Of a stretch of DNA of 64,000 bases, positions 1 through 9,523 are shown piece by piece. The position numbers were made by a program, and so were the translations under genes. Below the pieces are notes generated by a model. It was not told where the DNA came from. It saw only the letters and a program-made list of their open reading frames with translations, and made no database searches. Source of the stretch: Candidatus Woesearchaeota archaeon (GTDB lineage: Archaea; Nanobdellota; Nanobdellia; Woesearchaeales; GW2011-AR15); assembly GCA_016935095.1 (NCBI GenBank), contig JAFGRO010000026.1, positions 18,248-82,247 of the forward strand, read 5' to 3'. Each line of letters opens with the position of its first letter. Position 1 is the stretch's first letter.

Positions 1-1
1 A

Positions 2-2923
2 GGCAGTTTTTCAAATCTCACTATCTGGGATTCAGCAGATGAAAACATGCCCTATGCAAATAAAACAACCTATTCCGGGAATATAACAACCCTATTTGCA
101 GATTATATCAATGCAAGCTCCGGTGAAAAAATCATCAGTAGCCAGACCTGTAAAATAAAGTTTGATCTTGATTATAAAAACATGAGCTTTAACCAGGACA
201 TAAATTATTACACCTATAACATTTCATTTAATGAATCAGGCAACCATACCTATACAATAAACTGCTATAAGGAAAACTTTGATAATCTGACACTTGTTGA
301 TGCAATTGCTGTTTCGGAAATTATTACTGATAATGATGGCGATGGCTATCCGCCTGGTACTGACTGCAATGACAATAACCCTGATATTAATCCGGGGATG
401 CAGGAAATCCTCTATAACGGGGCAGATGATGACTGCAACTCTGCAACACTGGATTATATACTTTTTGACATAACAGCAAATAAGCAGACTTATGCTCTTG
501 GGGAACTTGTTATATTGACCCTTTACTCTATTGATAACTCTGACACTTATGTAACAATTAACTCGCCTTCGAATGTTTCATATATCTATATCTTTATGAA
601 TGAAACCTATCCTTTGACACAGGAATTCATATACACGAATAATTCAGGCTTATATTCAGTTGAAGCAATAAACTACTACAAGAATTATACAAATTCAAAA
701 ATTATTGATTTTGATGTCCAGAATAACCTTCAATTGAATGTTCAGGCAAACGATACAACTATCTTCAAATCAGAATCAGTTAAATTTACCGCATCTGTAA
801 CAGGCGGAATACCTCCATATACTTATGAATGGAATTTTGATGACAGCACTACAAGCGGTGAACAGAATCCTGTGCATAAATTTACACAGCTGAAAGAGCA
901 CAATGTTATACTTAAGGTTACTGACTTCCAGTATAATCAAAAGATTCAGACTATAAAAATAAAAGTCATTCCTGAATATGTCCTTAAAATTAAAGTTGAG
1001 GACAATATAACCAGTGAAGAGATTGAGGATGCCAAAGTCAGGCTGGGTGATGATTATGAATATACAAACACTACAGGAGGAGTTGAATTCAGGGCAACCA
1101 ATACAACATATGACCTTAAAATAACAGCCTCCGGCTACAAAACTCACAGGGAAGACATTAAGCTCAACCAAAGCCACGAACTAATAATTAAACTTCAGCC
1201 GGATGAAGATGAGTTCCCGCCTTTGCTAAGTTTAACAGAGCCAATTAATAACTCAAATATCTCTTCTGAAAAAGTGGTATTCAGGTTTTATGTAATAGAT
1301 GATGATTCTGTGAATTGTACGCTTTACACTTCCCATGGAGATGGATGGTGGAGCTCTGAGAAGGAATTTACTAATATTAATTCAGATGATGACATAAGAT
1401 ATGAAAAATCAAACCTTAATAGTGGGGATTATTACTGGAGAATTGAATGCATTGATGAAGATAAAAATGAAGTGCAGAGCAATAACTATAAGTTTACAAT
1501 AATCCGGGAAGAATCAATTTTACAGAATGAACTGAATGAACAGGAAAACCAGGATGTAAATGAAACCTCTTCCTATGTCCAGGAAATTTATAACCTGCTT
1601 CCTGATTTTAACACATATTCTCCTGAGCAGAAGAAAATAGTTGAACTGCTGAATATAAATGAATTAATAAAAAGTAAAAAGTTTGAGCTGGACAAGGCAA
1701 ACAGTGATTTGTTTAATCTGCGATACAGGAATGATGTCATTAACATCATGGAAGAAAGGGACAAAATCCTGGATCGAATCAATGAAATAAAAAACACAAC
1801 ACCAAGGGCAATTAATGTATTGAAAAAAGCTGAATTTGTTAAATATGTTGATGACGAGGATGCAGCTTCTCTGTTAGAAGAGTACATTGGTTTAAAGCAC
1901 ATGGATTATTCCAACAGGGAAAAAAATAAGTTTATAGAATCAAATAAGCTCTTGCAGAAAAAGACAACAATAAACACAGGAGCATATAATGTAGAGATTG
2001 AATACATTACAGGGTGGAAAAAAGAGATTACCTTAATAACAAAGAAAGTTGACTATGATTCCTATGACAATATCAATTTTGTTGAATTTATTCCAAAAGA
2101 CATAGTTGAATCTTCTAATGAAGTTACTATTCTTAATAAAGAGGCAATCATCCTGAAAAACGACCCTGTGTTTGAGCTTGCTCTTGACAACATCAATGAT
2201 ATAACCTATTATTTCAATAAAAAGGTTTCACTTGATATTGTGCCCCAGATAAAATCCCTTGTAGTGTCAACAGACCTTGACAATGCAGAAAACGGCATGG
2301 GGTCTATTACAGGATTTGCATTATTTGATAAGATAGGTATGAGTTTTAAAAATAAAACAGTATTTATCATAGAAATCCTGGTCATAATAATATTAAGCGC
2401 AGTCTATATTAACTATCAATTCAGGTATTCTCAATCTGATAATGAAAAAAAAGGCGGTTCTGCAATGCCTGTTTCAGGACATGTTGCACAGCCAGTGCCT
2501 GTTACTCAGCCAGGACCTGCTGTTCAGCAGAAATATACCCAGCCAAAAAGACAAGTTCAGCAGAACTATGAATATGTCTCCTTATTAATCAATGAGATAA
2601 ATGAGCTAATCCATAAAAAGAATTTAGAAAGTGCAGCATTGAAATATTCTGAAATTAATTTATTGTTCAATAAGCTTTCAGACTATCATAAAAATATTCT
2701 TTTTAACAGGATTTTTGCCCTCGGAGAACAAATTAATATGAATTATACTTTAGAGTTAGTGGACAAATGCTATATTGCACTAGCAAATAATCCTGGTTCT
2801 TTTGAACTTGCATATAATGAACTGCAGGAAGAATATATTAAACTTTCACATGAGCAAAAGCAAAGGGTTTACCCTGAAATATGTAAACTGCTTTCAATAA
2901 TCAGCAGAAAAAATGAAGCATAA
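2..2923 (+). CDS. Membrane-anchored multidomain surface protein (5'-truncated by window edge)
   Basis: The reading frame is open from base 2, so the true start lies upstream; the first in-frame ATG at 47 falls inside a conserved Ig-like strand and is not a believable start. Counting from base 2 there are about 973 codons. Domains in order: an Ig-like domain, an Asp-rich DxDGDGY...DCNDN metal-binding motif of the MopE/thrombospondin type 3 style (about 110-140), a PKD domain (about 243-319, YEWNFDD core), a carboxypeptidase-regulatory-like domain (about 325-400), another Ig-like domain (405-503), a helical coiled-coil stretch (505-763), one transmembrane helix (about 786-808) and a helical cytoplasmic tail. 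Asn-x-Ser/Thr sequons are frequent outside. The stop overlaps the start of the HerA-like ATPase gene, which suggests translational coupling and a shared complex. The exact function is unknown. Confidence 0.85.
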   Translation, partial: GSFSNLTIWDSADENMPYANKTTYSGNITTLFADYINASSGEKIISSQTCKIKFDLDYKNMSFNQDINYYTYNISFNESGNHTYTINCYKENFDNLTLVDAIAVSEIITDNDGDGYPPGTDCNDNNPDINPGMQEILYNGADDDCNSATLDYILFDITANKQTYALGELVILTLYSIDNSDTYVTINSPSNVSYIYIFMNETYPLTQEFIYTNNSGLYSVEAINYYKNYTNSKIIDFDVQNNLQLNVQANDTTIFKSESVKFTASVTGGIPPYTYEWNFDDSTTSGEQNPVHKFTQLKEHNVILKVTDFQYNQKIQTIKIKVIPEYVLKIKVEDNITSEEIEDAKVRLGDDYEYTNTTGGVEFRATNTTYDLKITASGYKTHREDIKLNQSHELIIKLQPDEDEFPPLLSLTEPINNSNISSEKVVFRFYVIDDDSVNCTLYTSHGDGWWSSEKEFTNINSDDDIRYEKSNLNSGDYYWRIECIDEDKNEVQSNNYKFTIIREESILQNELNEQENQDVNETSSYVQEIYNLLPDFNTYSPEQKKIVELLNINELIKSKKFELDKANSDLFNLRYRNDVINIMEERDKILDRINEIKNTTPRAINVLKKAEFVKYVDDEDAASLLEEYIGLKHMDYSNREKNKFIESNKLLQKKTTINTGAYNVEIEYITGWKKEITLITKKVDYDSYDNINFVEFIPKDIVESSNEVTILNKEAIILKNDPVFELALDNINDITYYFNKKVSLDIVPQIKSLVVSTDLDNAENGMGSITGFALFDKIGMSFKNKTVFIIEILVIIILSAVYINYQFRYSQSDNEKKGGSAMPVSGHVAQPVPVTQPGPAVQQKYTQPKRQVQQNYEYVSLLINEINELIHKKNLESAALKYSEINLLFNKLSDYHKNILFNRIFALGEQINMNYTLELVDKCYIALANNPGSFELAYNELQEEYIKLSHEQKQRVYPEICKLLSIISRKNEA

Positions 2924-5900
2924 AAAAACAAGAAGAAAACATAGAATTGATTTAATATTGAATAAAATTCTATTAGTTTTAGTAGTAATCACAGCTGTCT
3001 TATCTATGCTGATGCTAAGAGAATTTATAGGATTTTTGTCATATCATGCAGCTGAAGGAGGCGTAATTACTGAGCTGAGAGTTGACCGTACACAGCCTCC
3101 TTGGGCATGGAACGGCATATATGGCCTGGTATTTGCCTTTTCAGGTTTGAATAATACATGGATAGTGGAAACTACAAATGCAGGTATGGATCCCCTTACT
3201 ATGATTGTTGACTGCCTTGAGCCTGAAATTGAGCATGAAGTCTATGCACTAAATGCCCCTCCTGCGCAGATAAACTGGGAAAATGTAACAGCAGCAGACC
3301 CGAGTCTTATTGATAATTTTACAGGTGTGGACCCTGGAAATGCAATGGCTGCAGTAAATACATTCATCTACAATATGAGTATAAGCCTTGGAAACACAAC
3401 TATTTCGGATATACCAATGGCATATACATATCAAAATGACGCATTTGGAACGGATTTCATGCATGGTCTGCTAACTGATGGGGAGCATATAATAATAGTG
3501 TCCAAGGTTACAGACGATTATCCGCAAGGATTTGACGGTAATAATTATAATTACCAGATGTTTGTTCCGGTACCTGCAAATTCTTCTGTTTTGTATTATC
3601 TTGTTACAGATCCTTTTGATGTATGCCCTGAAGGTGCAGAGGAAACATTCGGCAAAGGAACTGTCTATGGATGGGCATCAGACAATACTACTGGGCTTCC
3701 CCTTGAAAATGTCGATGTTTATATAGGAACAGAACACGCAGTCACTGATGCAGATGGCTATTATAATTTATCAGTTACAAGAGGAGATTATCTGGTTGTG
3801 GCACTGAAATACGGTTATAATAATTATATCAGCAATGTATCTGTGACAGAAAACAATGCTACACTGCATAATATTACAATGGAAATGTATGAAGAGCCGC
3901 AGGAGGGCACAGGCACAGGAGTGGGTACAGGAGTGGGCCCGGGAACAACAGACAAAACACGTACAGGCAAAGGTCCCGGCGTTGGTCCAGGCATAGGCCC
4001 CAGCATAGGTCCTTATATGGAAAGACCGGAAGAGCCTGGGATTGACCATTTTATAACCTTGGACAGGCTTTATAAAAGACTGAGAATAGGTAATTTCTTT
4101 GTAGAGAATATTGTCATCTATAGTTTCAGGACAGAAGCCGTAAAAGTCTATGTAAGCATTAAAGGCAACGCGTCAAAAGTAATTGAGATAGATAAGACTT
4201 CATTTACAATTGAGCCGAATTCTTATGAAAATGTGACTGTAACGGGATTTGGCCGTGAATTAGGAACTTATATTGGTTCTTTTGAAGTTTCAGGGGATCT
4301 TAATGATTCACTACCTATACAGATAATTGTGACTGATGAGGAAAAACTGCCTGTGGAAGCCCTTCTGATTCAGCTTGAATTATTAACCAAGAAGCCTTTT
4401 GCAGGTGACAGGTTTAAGTTCAGGCTTAATCTGCATAATATGCTTATTGAGGAACAGTATAATGTCTCTTTATACTATTCTGTGAGAGGCATTGAAGCAG
4501 ATACAGCCAATTATTCAATGGAAGCGGGCACAGATAATGTTGAATTGCTGACAGCACTTTCTTTGATAAAAGAATTTACAATCCCGAAAGAATGGCCGAA
4601 AGGTGAATACCTCCTTATTATTGATGCGGATTACCTTGACTTGTATTCACAGAGCTCAACTGTCTTTGAAATCTATGAGCCTATTTATATGTACAGGGTT
4701 TTTGGAAAAATAGAACTCTGGAAAATATTACTTGGTTTAATAATACTGTCTTTGATTATTTTTACAGTTATTATAATAAGAGCCAAAATTGAAGCCAAGA
4801 AGAGGTTCCATGCAAAAGTGGAGTATAATCTTCTTCCGAAAAAAGGTTCCCGTTCATTGTATGTAGGGAAGATTGCTGAAACTGAAAATGATACTTATTT
4901 TGATATGGATTCCTTAACAGTACACACGATTGTTGCAGGCTCAACCGGCGGCGGAAAAACTATTTCAGGCCAGGATATTGTTGAGGAATGCCTTATGAAA
5001 AATGTAGCAGTTGTAGTCTTTGATCCTACAGCACAATGGACAGGAATGCTGAGAAAATGCCAGGATGTGAAAATGATGTCTTTTTATCCGAGGTTTCATT
5101 TAACGAAAAAAAATGCACGTGCATTTAATGGAAATGTGCGCGCTATAAAAAATCCCAGGGAAAAAATTGACCTGATGAAATACTGGAAAGCCGGAGAAAT
5201 TAATATATTCACTTTAAGCACATTAGATCCTAAAGATATAGATGTTTTTGTTGCTAATACTGTCAGGGAAGTATTCCATTGCAATTTGCAGGAATATCGC
5301 GGACTTAGAATGCTCATGGTATATGATGAGGTCCACAGACTGTTGCCAAAGTTCGGCGGCTCTGGAGAAGGGTTTATCCAGATAGAGAGGGCATGTCGTG
5401 AATTCAGGAAATGGGGTATTGGCGTATTGCTGATTTCACAGGTCTTAGCAGATTTCGTCGGCCAGATTAAAGCTAATATCAATACAGAAGTCCAGATGAA
5501 AACCAGGGATGAAGGTGACCTTAAAAGGATTGAAACAAAATACGGTGCAAGCTATGTCCAGGAGCTTGTAAAAAGCCCGGTCGGTTCAGGGATGGTACAA
5601 AACTCAGCATGGAACCGCGGCAAGCCGTATTATATTACATTCAGACCAATCCTTCATAGTGTCAAAAGACTGACTGATGAAGAGCTTGCTCAGTATAATA
5701 AATATAATGAAATGGTTGATGACCTTACTTATCAGGTTGACCAGCTTGAAAAAGAAGGACAGGATGTGTTTGACCTGAGACTGGAACTGAAACTTTCTCT
5801 TGATAAAATTAAATCAGGGAATTTCAATATGGTTGATATTTATCTGGAAGGTCTAAAGCCAAGGCTTGAAAAAGTCTGGAAAGAGCTTGGCAAGACACCT

Positions 5901-6839
5901 AAGAAAAGAGAGGTTGAACTTATTTCCGAAGATGAGATTAAGGCTGATCTTGAAGCAGCCAAGAATGCCCGTGAAAAGTATGAAAAAGAAACTGGGGGAG
6001 GGGAAAAGAAAAAAGAAGAGAAAGGTCCTCTTGGATATAGTGATGATGTTCCTCCTAATAAATTACTCAAATTAGTGAATGGCATGCTTGTGATTAACAT
6101 GAAAAGCCTTTATGATGAGATTGCCGCAATGAAAGAAGCTGATTTTAAGCAACATGTAAATGAAGAAAAAAATGATTTTTCTGACTGGATAAGAAATGCA
6201 GTCGGCAATGCAAAATTAGCTGATGTTGCTGATAAGATTATTACAAAAGATGATTTCCTTGCATTTTTAGATGCCTGCGGAAAAAAGCAGGGAGAAAAAT
6301 TCAAGCCGACACAGCCCAGGGAGAATATCCCTAAAAAGGAAGGAGGAAAAGCGGGGGAACAGCAAAAAGAAGGGGAGAAAAAAGAAGAGCCTCCTAAACA
6401 GGACCAGAAATCGGCAGAAGGTGAACAGCAACCACAAAAACCGGAAGAAAATAAACAGGGAGAGCAGCAAAATAAAAATCCTCCTGAAAATAAAGAGGAG
6501 CCTAAACCTGATGAAACAAATAAACAGCCTGAAGCTCAAAAAGATAATGAAAAGACGCAACGACCAGCACAGAACACAACTCTCTCCCCTGATCAATACT
6601 TTAAATTATCAGACGGCAGGGTTATAAAAAGCCTTCAGGAATTGCATGATTCATTGGCAAATATGGATGATAATCTATTTAAAACTCATGTAACAGATCA
6701 GAAAAATGATTTTTCATCATGGATCAAATCTGTATTTCATGATCAGGAGCTTAGTGATAAGCTCGCAACTATAAAATCAAAAGAAGAGATAATGAAGATA
6801 TTAGATGAAAAACTGAAAACTGCAAAAGGAGTGAATTGA
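2913..6839 (+). CDS. Two-pass membrane HerA/FtsK-superfamily ATPase with extracellular domain and duplicated C-terminal module
   Basis: The 1308-residue protein has an N-terminal membrane helix (about 17-45), a large ectodomain with a carboxypeptidase-regulatory-like domain (about 248-325), a Gly/Pro/Thr-rich linker (about 330-372) and two further beta-sandwich-like segments. A second membrane helix follows (about 603-625). The cytoplasmic ATPase domain has Walker A GSTGGGKT (676-683) and Walker B with acidic pair D805-E806, followed by helices and a charged Lys/Glu/Gln-rich region. The C-terminus carries two copies of an NDF-x2-WI module (about 1048-1125 and 1226-1305). HerA-family ATPases are hexameric motors that pump DNA or protein; a large surface-exposed portion is unusual. 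The start overlaps the preceding surface-protein gene by 11 bases. A role in secretion or appendage assembly is inference; a DNA-transfer role is possible. Confidence 0.85.
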   Translation: MKHKKTRRKHRIDLILNKILLVLVVITAVLSMLMLREFIGFLSYHAAEGGVITELRVDRTQPPWAWNGIYGLVFAFSGLNNTWIVETTNAGMDPLTMIVDCLEPEIEHEVYALNAPPAQINWENVTAADPSLIDNFTGVDPGNAMAAVNTFIYNMSISLGNTTISDIPMAYTYQNDAFGTDFMHGLLTDGEHIIIVSKVTDDYPQGFDGNNYNYQMFVPVPANSSVLYYLVTDPFDVCPEGAEETFGKGTVYGWASDNTTGLPLENVDVYIGTEHAVTDADGYYNLSVTRGDYLVVALKYGYNNYISNVSVTENNATLHNITMEMYEEPQEGTGTGVGTGVGPGTTDKTRTGKGPGVGPGIGPSIGPYMERPEEPGIDHFITLDRLYKRLRIGNFFVENIVIYSFRTEAVKVYVSIKGNASKVIEIDKTSFTIEPNSYENVTVTGFGRELGTYIGSFEVSGDLNDSLPIQIIVTDEEKLPVEALLIQLELLTKKPFAGDRFKFRLNLHNMLIEEQYNVSLYYSVRGIEADTANYSMEAGTDNVELLTALSLIKEFTIPKEWPKGEYLLIIDADYLDLYSQSSTVFEIYEPIYMYRVFGKIELWKILLGLIILSLIIFTVIIIRAKIEAKKRFHAKVEYNLLPKKGSRSLYVGKIAETENDTYFDMDSLTVHTIVAGSTGGGKTISGQDIVEECLMKNVAVVVFDPTAQWTGMLRKCQDVKMMSFYPRFHLTKKNARAFNGNVRAIKNPREKIDLMKYWKAGEINIFTLSTLDPKDIDVFVANTVREVFHCNLQEYRGLRMLMVYDEVHRLLPKFGGSGEGFIQIERACREFRKWGIGVLLISQVLADFVGQIKANINTEVQMKTRDEGDLKRIETKYGASYVQELVKSPVGSGMVQNSAWNRGKPYYITFRPILHSVKRLTDEELAQYNKYNEMVDDLTYQVDQLEKEGQDVFDLRLELKLSLDKIKSGNFNMVDIYLEGLKPRLEKVWKELGKTPKKREVELISEDEIKADLEAAKNAREKYEKETGGGEKKKEEKGPLGYSDDVPPNKLLKLVNGMLVINMKSLYDEIAAMKEADFKQHVNEEKNDFSDWIRNAVGNAKLADVADKIITKDDFLAFLDACGKKQGEKFKPTQPRENIPKKEGGKAGEQQKEGEKKEEPPKQDQKSAEGEQQPQKPEENKQGEQQNKNPPENKEEPKPDETNKQPEAQKDNEKTQRPAQNTTLSPDQYFKLSDGRVIKSLQELHDSLANMDDNLFKTHVTDQKNDFSSWIKSVFHDQELSDKLATIKSKEEIMKILDEKLKTAKGVN

Positions 6840-7058
6840 ATGTTTAAAGAAGTAATAAAGCTATTTGAAAGAAGAAAAGATAATCTCATAAATTTACTCG
6901 AGACTAACTCAGCAGAGATAGATGCCGGAAAACAGCACCAGCTTTACGGTGCAATTTTAGAAATTGATTTTATGATTAAAACACTGCAGCACCATAATGA
7001 TAGGCTGGCAAAAGAAAATCTGACTATGAGAAAAGACAAACTCCTGAAATTTGATTAA
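6840..7058 (+). CDS. Small coiled-coil protein in the HerA operon
   Basis: This 72-residue protein starts with an ATG placed immediately after the TGA of the HerA-like gene, with zero spacing, so translation is probably coupled. It is charged and almost wholly helical, with heptad-like spacing of Leu/Ile and no membrane segment or signal peptide. I do not recognise the family. Its size, position between two genes that share the NDF module, and coiled-coil character suggest a subunit or adaptor of the same complex, which is inference only. Confidence 0.7.
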   Translation: MFKEVIKLFERRKDNLINLLETNSAEIDAGKQHQLYGAILEIDFMIKTLQHHNDRLAKENLTMRKDKLLKFD

Positions 7059-7059
7059 A

Positions 7060-7986
7060 ATGAAATTGATTAACTTATTTAAAAAACCACTGAAGGGTAA
7101 TATTAAATCCGAAATTAAAGATAATGCCCTGAAAAATAAGGAAACTGTTAAAACTAAAACTACAGAAAATATTAACAATAATATTAATACTAAAATAGAA
7201 GAATATAAAAAATTCACCTTGTCACCTGCAGAGTATTTCTATATGCATGACGGCCAGATCATAAAAAATCCTGTTGAGCTGCCTTCAATACTGGAAATTC
7301 TTGATGATGAAACTTTTAAATATCATGTAACAGATCAGAAAAATGATTTCTCTAACTGGATTAAAGGCGTGTTCAGGGATAAAGAACTTTCTGATAAGCT
7401 TGCAAATGTAAAAACAAAACAGGAGACGATTTCTGTAATTAATAATTATTTAAATAAAAACACACAGGATAACCTTCCGAATAATAATCAAAATAATACT
7501 CAAATTAAAATCCAGAATAAAATTAAGGAAGACAATATCCAAAAACCAGAACAAGCTGAGGCTCCTGTTAAAAAAGAACCTCCTAAAACAATGGACACAA
7601 AAGATTTTAATAATAAGGTTAAACAGGTCCAGGAAAGGATTAAACAAGTTCAGTTCAATGGAGAGGATTATCATCAGATTAACGATTCTTCGGAATTAGT
7701 AAAAAAATTCAATGAGGATTATCAGCAATTAAAAAATAAAGTCTCTGAAATCAGGAAAAAGGGTTATGATACAAAGATATGTGAATTGCATTTAATGAGA
7801 ATTCCTCCTAAAATAAAAATTTTTGAAATAACAAAAACAGATAAAGAGGCTGACAGGATAAAAAAATTATTCCAGGAGTTATGCCAGGAAACAAATTCGG
7901 TGATCAATTCAAATCCAATCCCTGAAAATGAAACTGCAAATTCAGAAAAAACAACAAAACAAGAGGATACAAATAATTCAAATTAA
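7060..7986 (+). CDS. Soluble adaptor-like protein with one NDF-x2-WI module
   Basis: The ATG at 7060 is chosen over the in-frame TTG at 7051 because it lies one base after the previous stop and gives a sensible basic N-terminus. The product is about 308 residues, Asn/Lys-rich, with no membrane segment. Residues about 58-135 form the same module seen twice in the HerA-like ATPase (aromatic strand, helix, then an H-V-x5-NDF-x2-WI core and a D/EL-x-DKL helix). A low-complexity Asn/Gln/Lys linker (about 140-185) leads to a helical C-terminal domain (about 190-285). Sharing this module with the ATPase in the same operon suggests they interact or compete for the same partner. The biochemical role is unknown. 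Confidence 0.75.
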   Translation: MKLINLFKKPLKGNIKSEIKDNALKNKETVKTKTTENINNNINTKIEEYKKFTLSPAEYFYMHDGQIIKNPVELPSILEILDDETFKYHVTDQKNDFSNWIKGVFRDKELSDKLANVKTKQETISVINNYLNKNTQDNLPNNNQNNTQIKIQNKIKEDNIQKPEQAEAPVKKEPPKTMDTKDFNNKVKQVQERIKQVQFNGEDYHQINDSSELVKKFNEDYQQLKNKVSEIRKKGYDTKICELHLMRIPPKIKIFEITKTDKEADRIKKLFQELCQETNSVINSNPIPENETANSEKTTKQEDTNNSN

Positions 7987-8050
7987 AAAAATAAAATGAT
8001 TATACTGATTAACATACTTAATGTTTCAACTGAGAAGCATACTTAAAAAA

Positions 8051-8090
8051 ATATAAATAATCAATTGATTATATCAATGTAAAAAAGAGG
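8051..8090 (+). promoter_or_regulatory. Promoter and ribosome binding site of the coiled-coil gene at 8097
   Basis: A TATA-like box ATATAAAT (8051-8058) is followed at once by a perfect 12-bp palindrome AATCAATTGATT (8059-8070), placed where a regulator would block initiation. The A-tract plus GAGG ribosome binding site is at 8081-8090, six bases before the ATG. Confidence 0.5.
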
Positions 8091-8096
8091 TAAAAT

Positions 8097-9419
8097 ATGT
8101 GGCCATTTAAAGAGAAATTTAAACGTATTGAAGATGAGGAACAAAAAGATGTAGTTGAAAATGCTGCTCAGGAAGAAACCAGTCAGGATGCTCCAGCGGG
8201 GGTTTCAACTTCTAAATTATCAGCGGATCTTACAAAATTAAAAGCACAGTTTGACCAGTTTGTTGAGCTCAGGAATGTTTTTAACGAGAGATTTACAAGG
8301 CTGAATGAACAGGTTGGTGAACTCAGGGGCATGATAATGGATTCAAACAGGGCAATGCAGGATATAGAAGTTAAAACAGTCAAAGCAGTTGACCTTGTAG
8401 GTGCTGTACAGCCTGATAAACTTATGGTTGAGGTCAGGAAACAGGATGCAAAGGTTGAGGCCCTCAAGGCAAATCTGGAAAGTAATGAGGCAATGATGAA
8501 ATCTATCCTTGAGCAATTAAAGGAGATGAGACAGAATATTAATAAGTTCAGGGGAATAGAACAGATTGTAAAGCTTAGTGAAGATGTAAAAAAAGAACTG
8601 ATGGATGTAAAAAAAATGGGTGCCACAGTTGAAAGGCATTCTGATAAGGTCGAGGGCATATTTATTGAATCCCAGAAAAAATTCCAGGAGTTTGAGAAAT
8701 TGTCTGATAAATTTGTAGATATAGATAAACGTCTTAGCACGGTTACTCAGCAAAGTGACCAGACAAAAGTCAAGATTCCGACACTGGCAGCAAAAAAAGA
8801 AGTTGAGAATCTTATTTCAAAATTCAATGATTTTGAAAAACACGTAGGCAATGTAATTGACTTATTAACAAAGCGGGCAAATGAGCTGCCGAAAGATGTT
8901 AATGACAGGTTCAAAAAACTTGAAAAAAGCATTAATGATGCATTTAATAAGCAGCTTAAAAAAGCTGAAAAAACAAATAAAATATTGAGCATACTAGAAC
9001 AAAAGGCACCAAAAATAGCAGCAGAGTTAAAAATAGGGGAGGTTGTTGAAAAGCAGCAGCCACAGCAAACCCAGGAGCAACAAAAAGAAGGAGAAAAAAC
9101 AGCTGAACAGCCGAAAGAAGGACAAGGACAGGAAAAAAAACAAGAACAACAACCTCAACAGGCACAGCCTGTAATCACATCAGGCGAATCTGAGATAAAA
9201 GAGATAAAAACCGAACAAAAACCAAAAGATGCTGCCCAGGAAGGAGAAAAATCAGGAGAAGCTGGTGAGGGAGCTGGCGAAGAAACAAAAGAAGGAGAAG
9301 CCTCAAAAGAAGACGGCGAGAAAAAACCAGGCCTGTTCGGAAAATTTTTCGGAAAAAAGAAAGAAACAGGAGAAGAGCAAAAGCCAGAAGAAAATAAACA
9401 AGGAGAGGGACAAAAATAG
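8097..9419 (+). CDS. Long coiled-coil cytoplasmic protein with acidic/Gln-rich tail
   Basis: This 440-residue protein begins MWPFKEKFKR, which may be an amphipathic membrane-binding start, and then continues as a long coiled coil (about 40-300) with repeated Leu/Ile/Val heptads and many Lys/Glu residues. From about 320 onward it is low-complexity, rich in Gln, Glu, Lys and Gly, ending in another Phe/Lys-rich patch (GLFGKFFGKKKE). There is no signal peptide or transmembrane segment. It resembles in general form archaeal structural coiled-coil proteins such as the FlaC/FlaD group, but I cannot assign it to them. It has its own promoter yet directly follows the HerA block, so it may be a scaffold for that system. 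Confidence 0.75.
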   Translation: MWPFKEKFKRIEDEEQKDVVENAAQEETSQDAPAGVSTSKLSADLTKLKAQFDQFVELRNVFNERFTRLNEQVGELRGMIMDSNRAMQDIEVKTVKAVDLVGAVQPDKLMVEVRKQDAKVEALKANLESNEAMMKSILEQLKEMRQNINKFRGIEQIVKLSEDVKKELMDVKKMGATVERHSDKVEGIFIESQKKFQEFEKLSDKFVDIDKRLSTVTQQSDQTKVKIPTLAAKKEVENLISKFNDFEKHVGNVIDLLTKRANELPKDVNDRFKKLEKSINDAFNKQLKKAEKTNKILSILEQKAPKIAAELKIGEVVEKQQPQQTQEQQKEGEKTAEQPKEGQGQEKKQEQQPQQAQPVITSGESEIKEIKTEQKPKDAAQEGEKSGEAGEGAGEETKEGEASKEDGEKKPGLFGKFFGKKKETGEEQKPEENKQGEGQK

Positions 9420-9444
9420 AATATTTTAATAAAAATCAAAAGAA

Positions 9445-9514
9445 TTATAAATTTCAGGATAAAAATAATAATTATTTTAACCGAATATGAAAAAAGAGTA
9501 TAACACCCGGGAGG
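9445..9514 (+). promoter_or_regulatory. Promoter and ribosome binding site of the substrate-binding-protein operon
   Basis: A TATA-like box TTATAAAT is at 9445-9452 and a strong ribosome binding site GGGAGG is at 9509-9514, nine bases before the ATG at 9524. This is the only clear gap upstream of the three lipoprotein genes and the histidine kinase, so all four are probably transcribed from here. Confidence 0.45.
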
Positions 9515-9523
9515 AAATTAAAA

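Noticed and set aside
2913-6839. Interpretation as an archaellum or pilus assembly ATPase
   Set aside because: The P-loop region matches the HerA/FtsK type, not the PilT/VirB11 type; Asp/His-box signatures and prepilin genes are absent.
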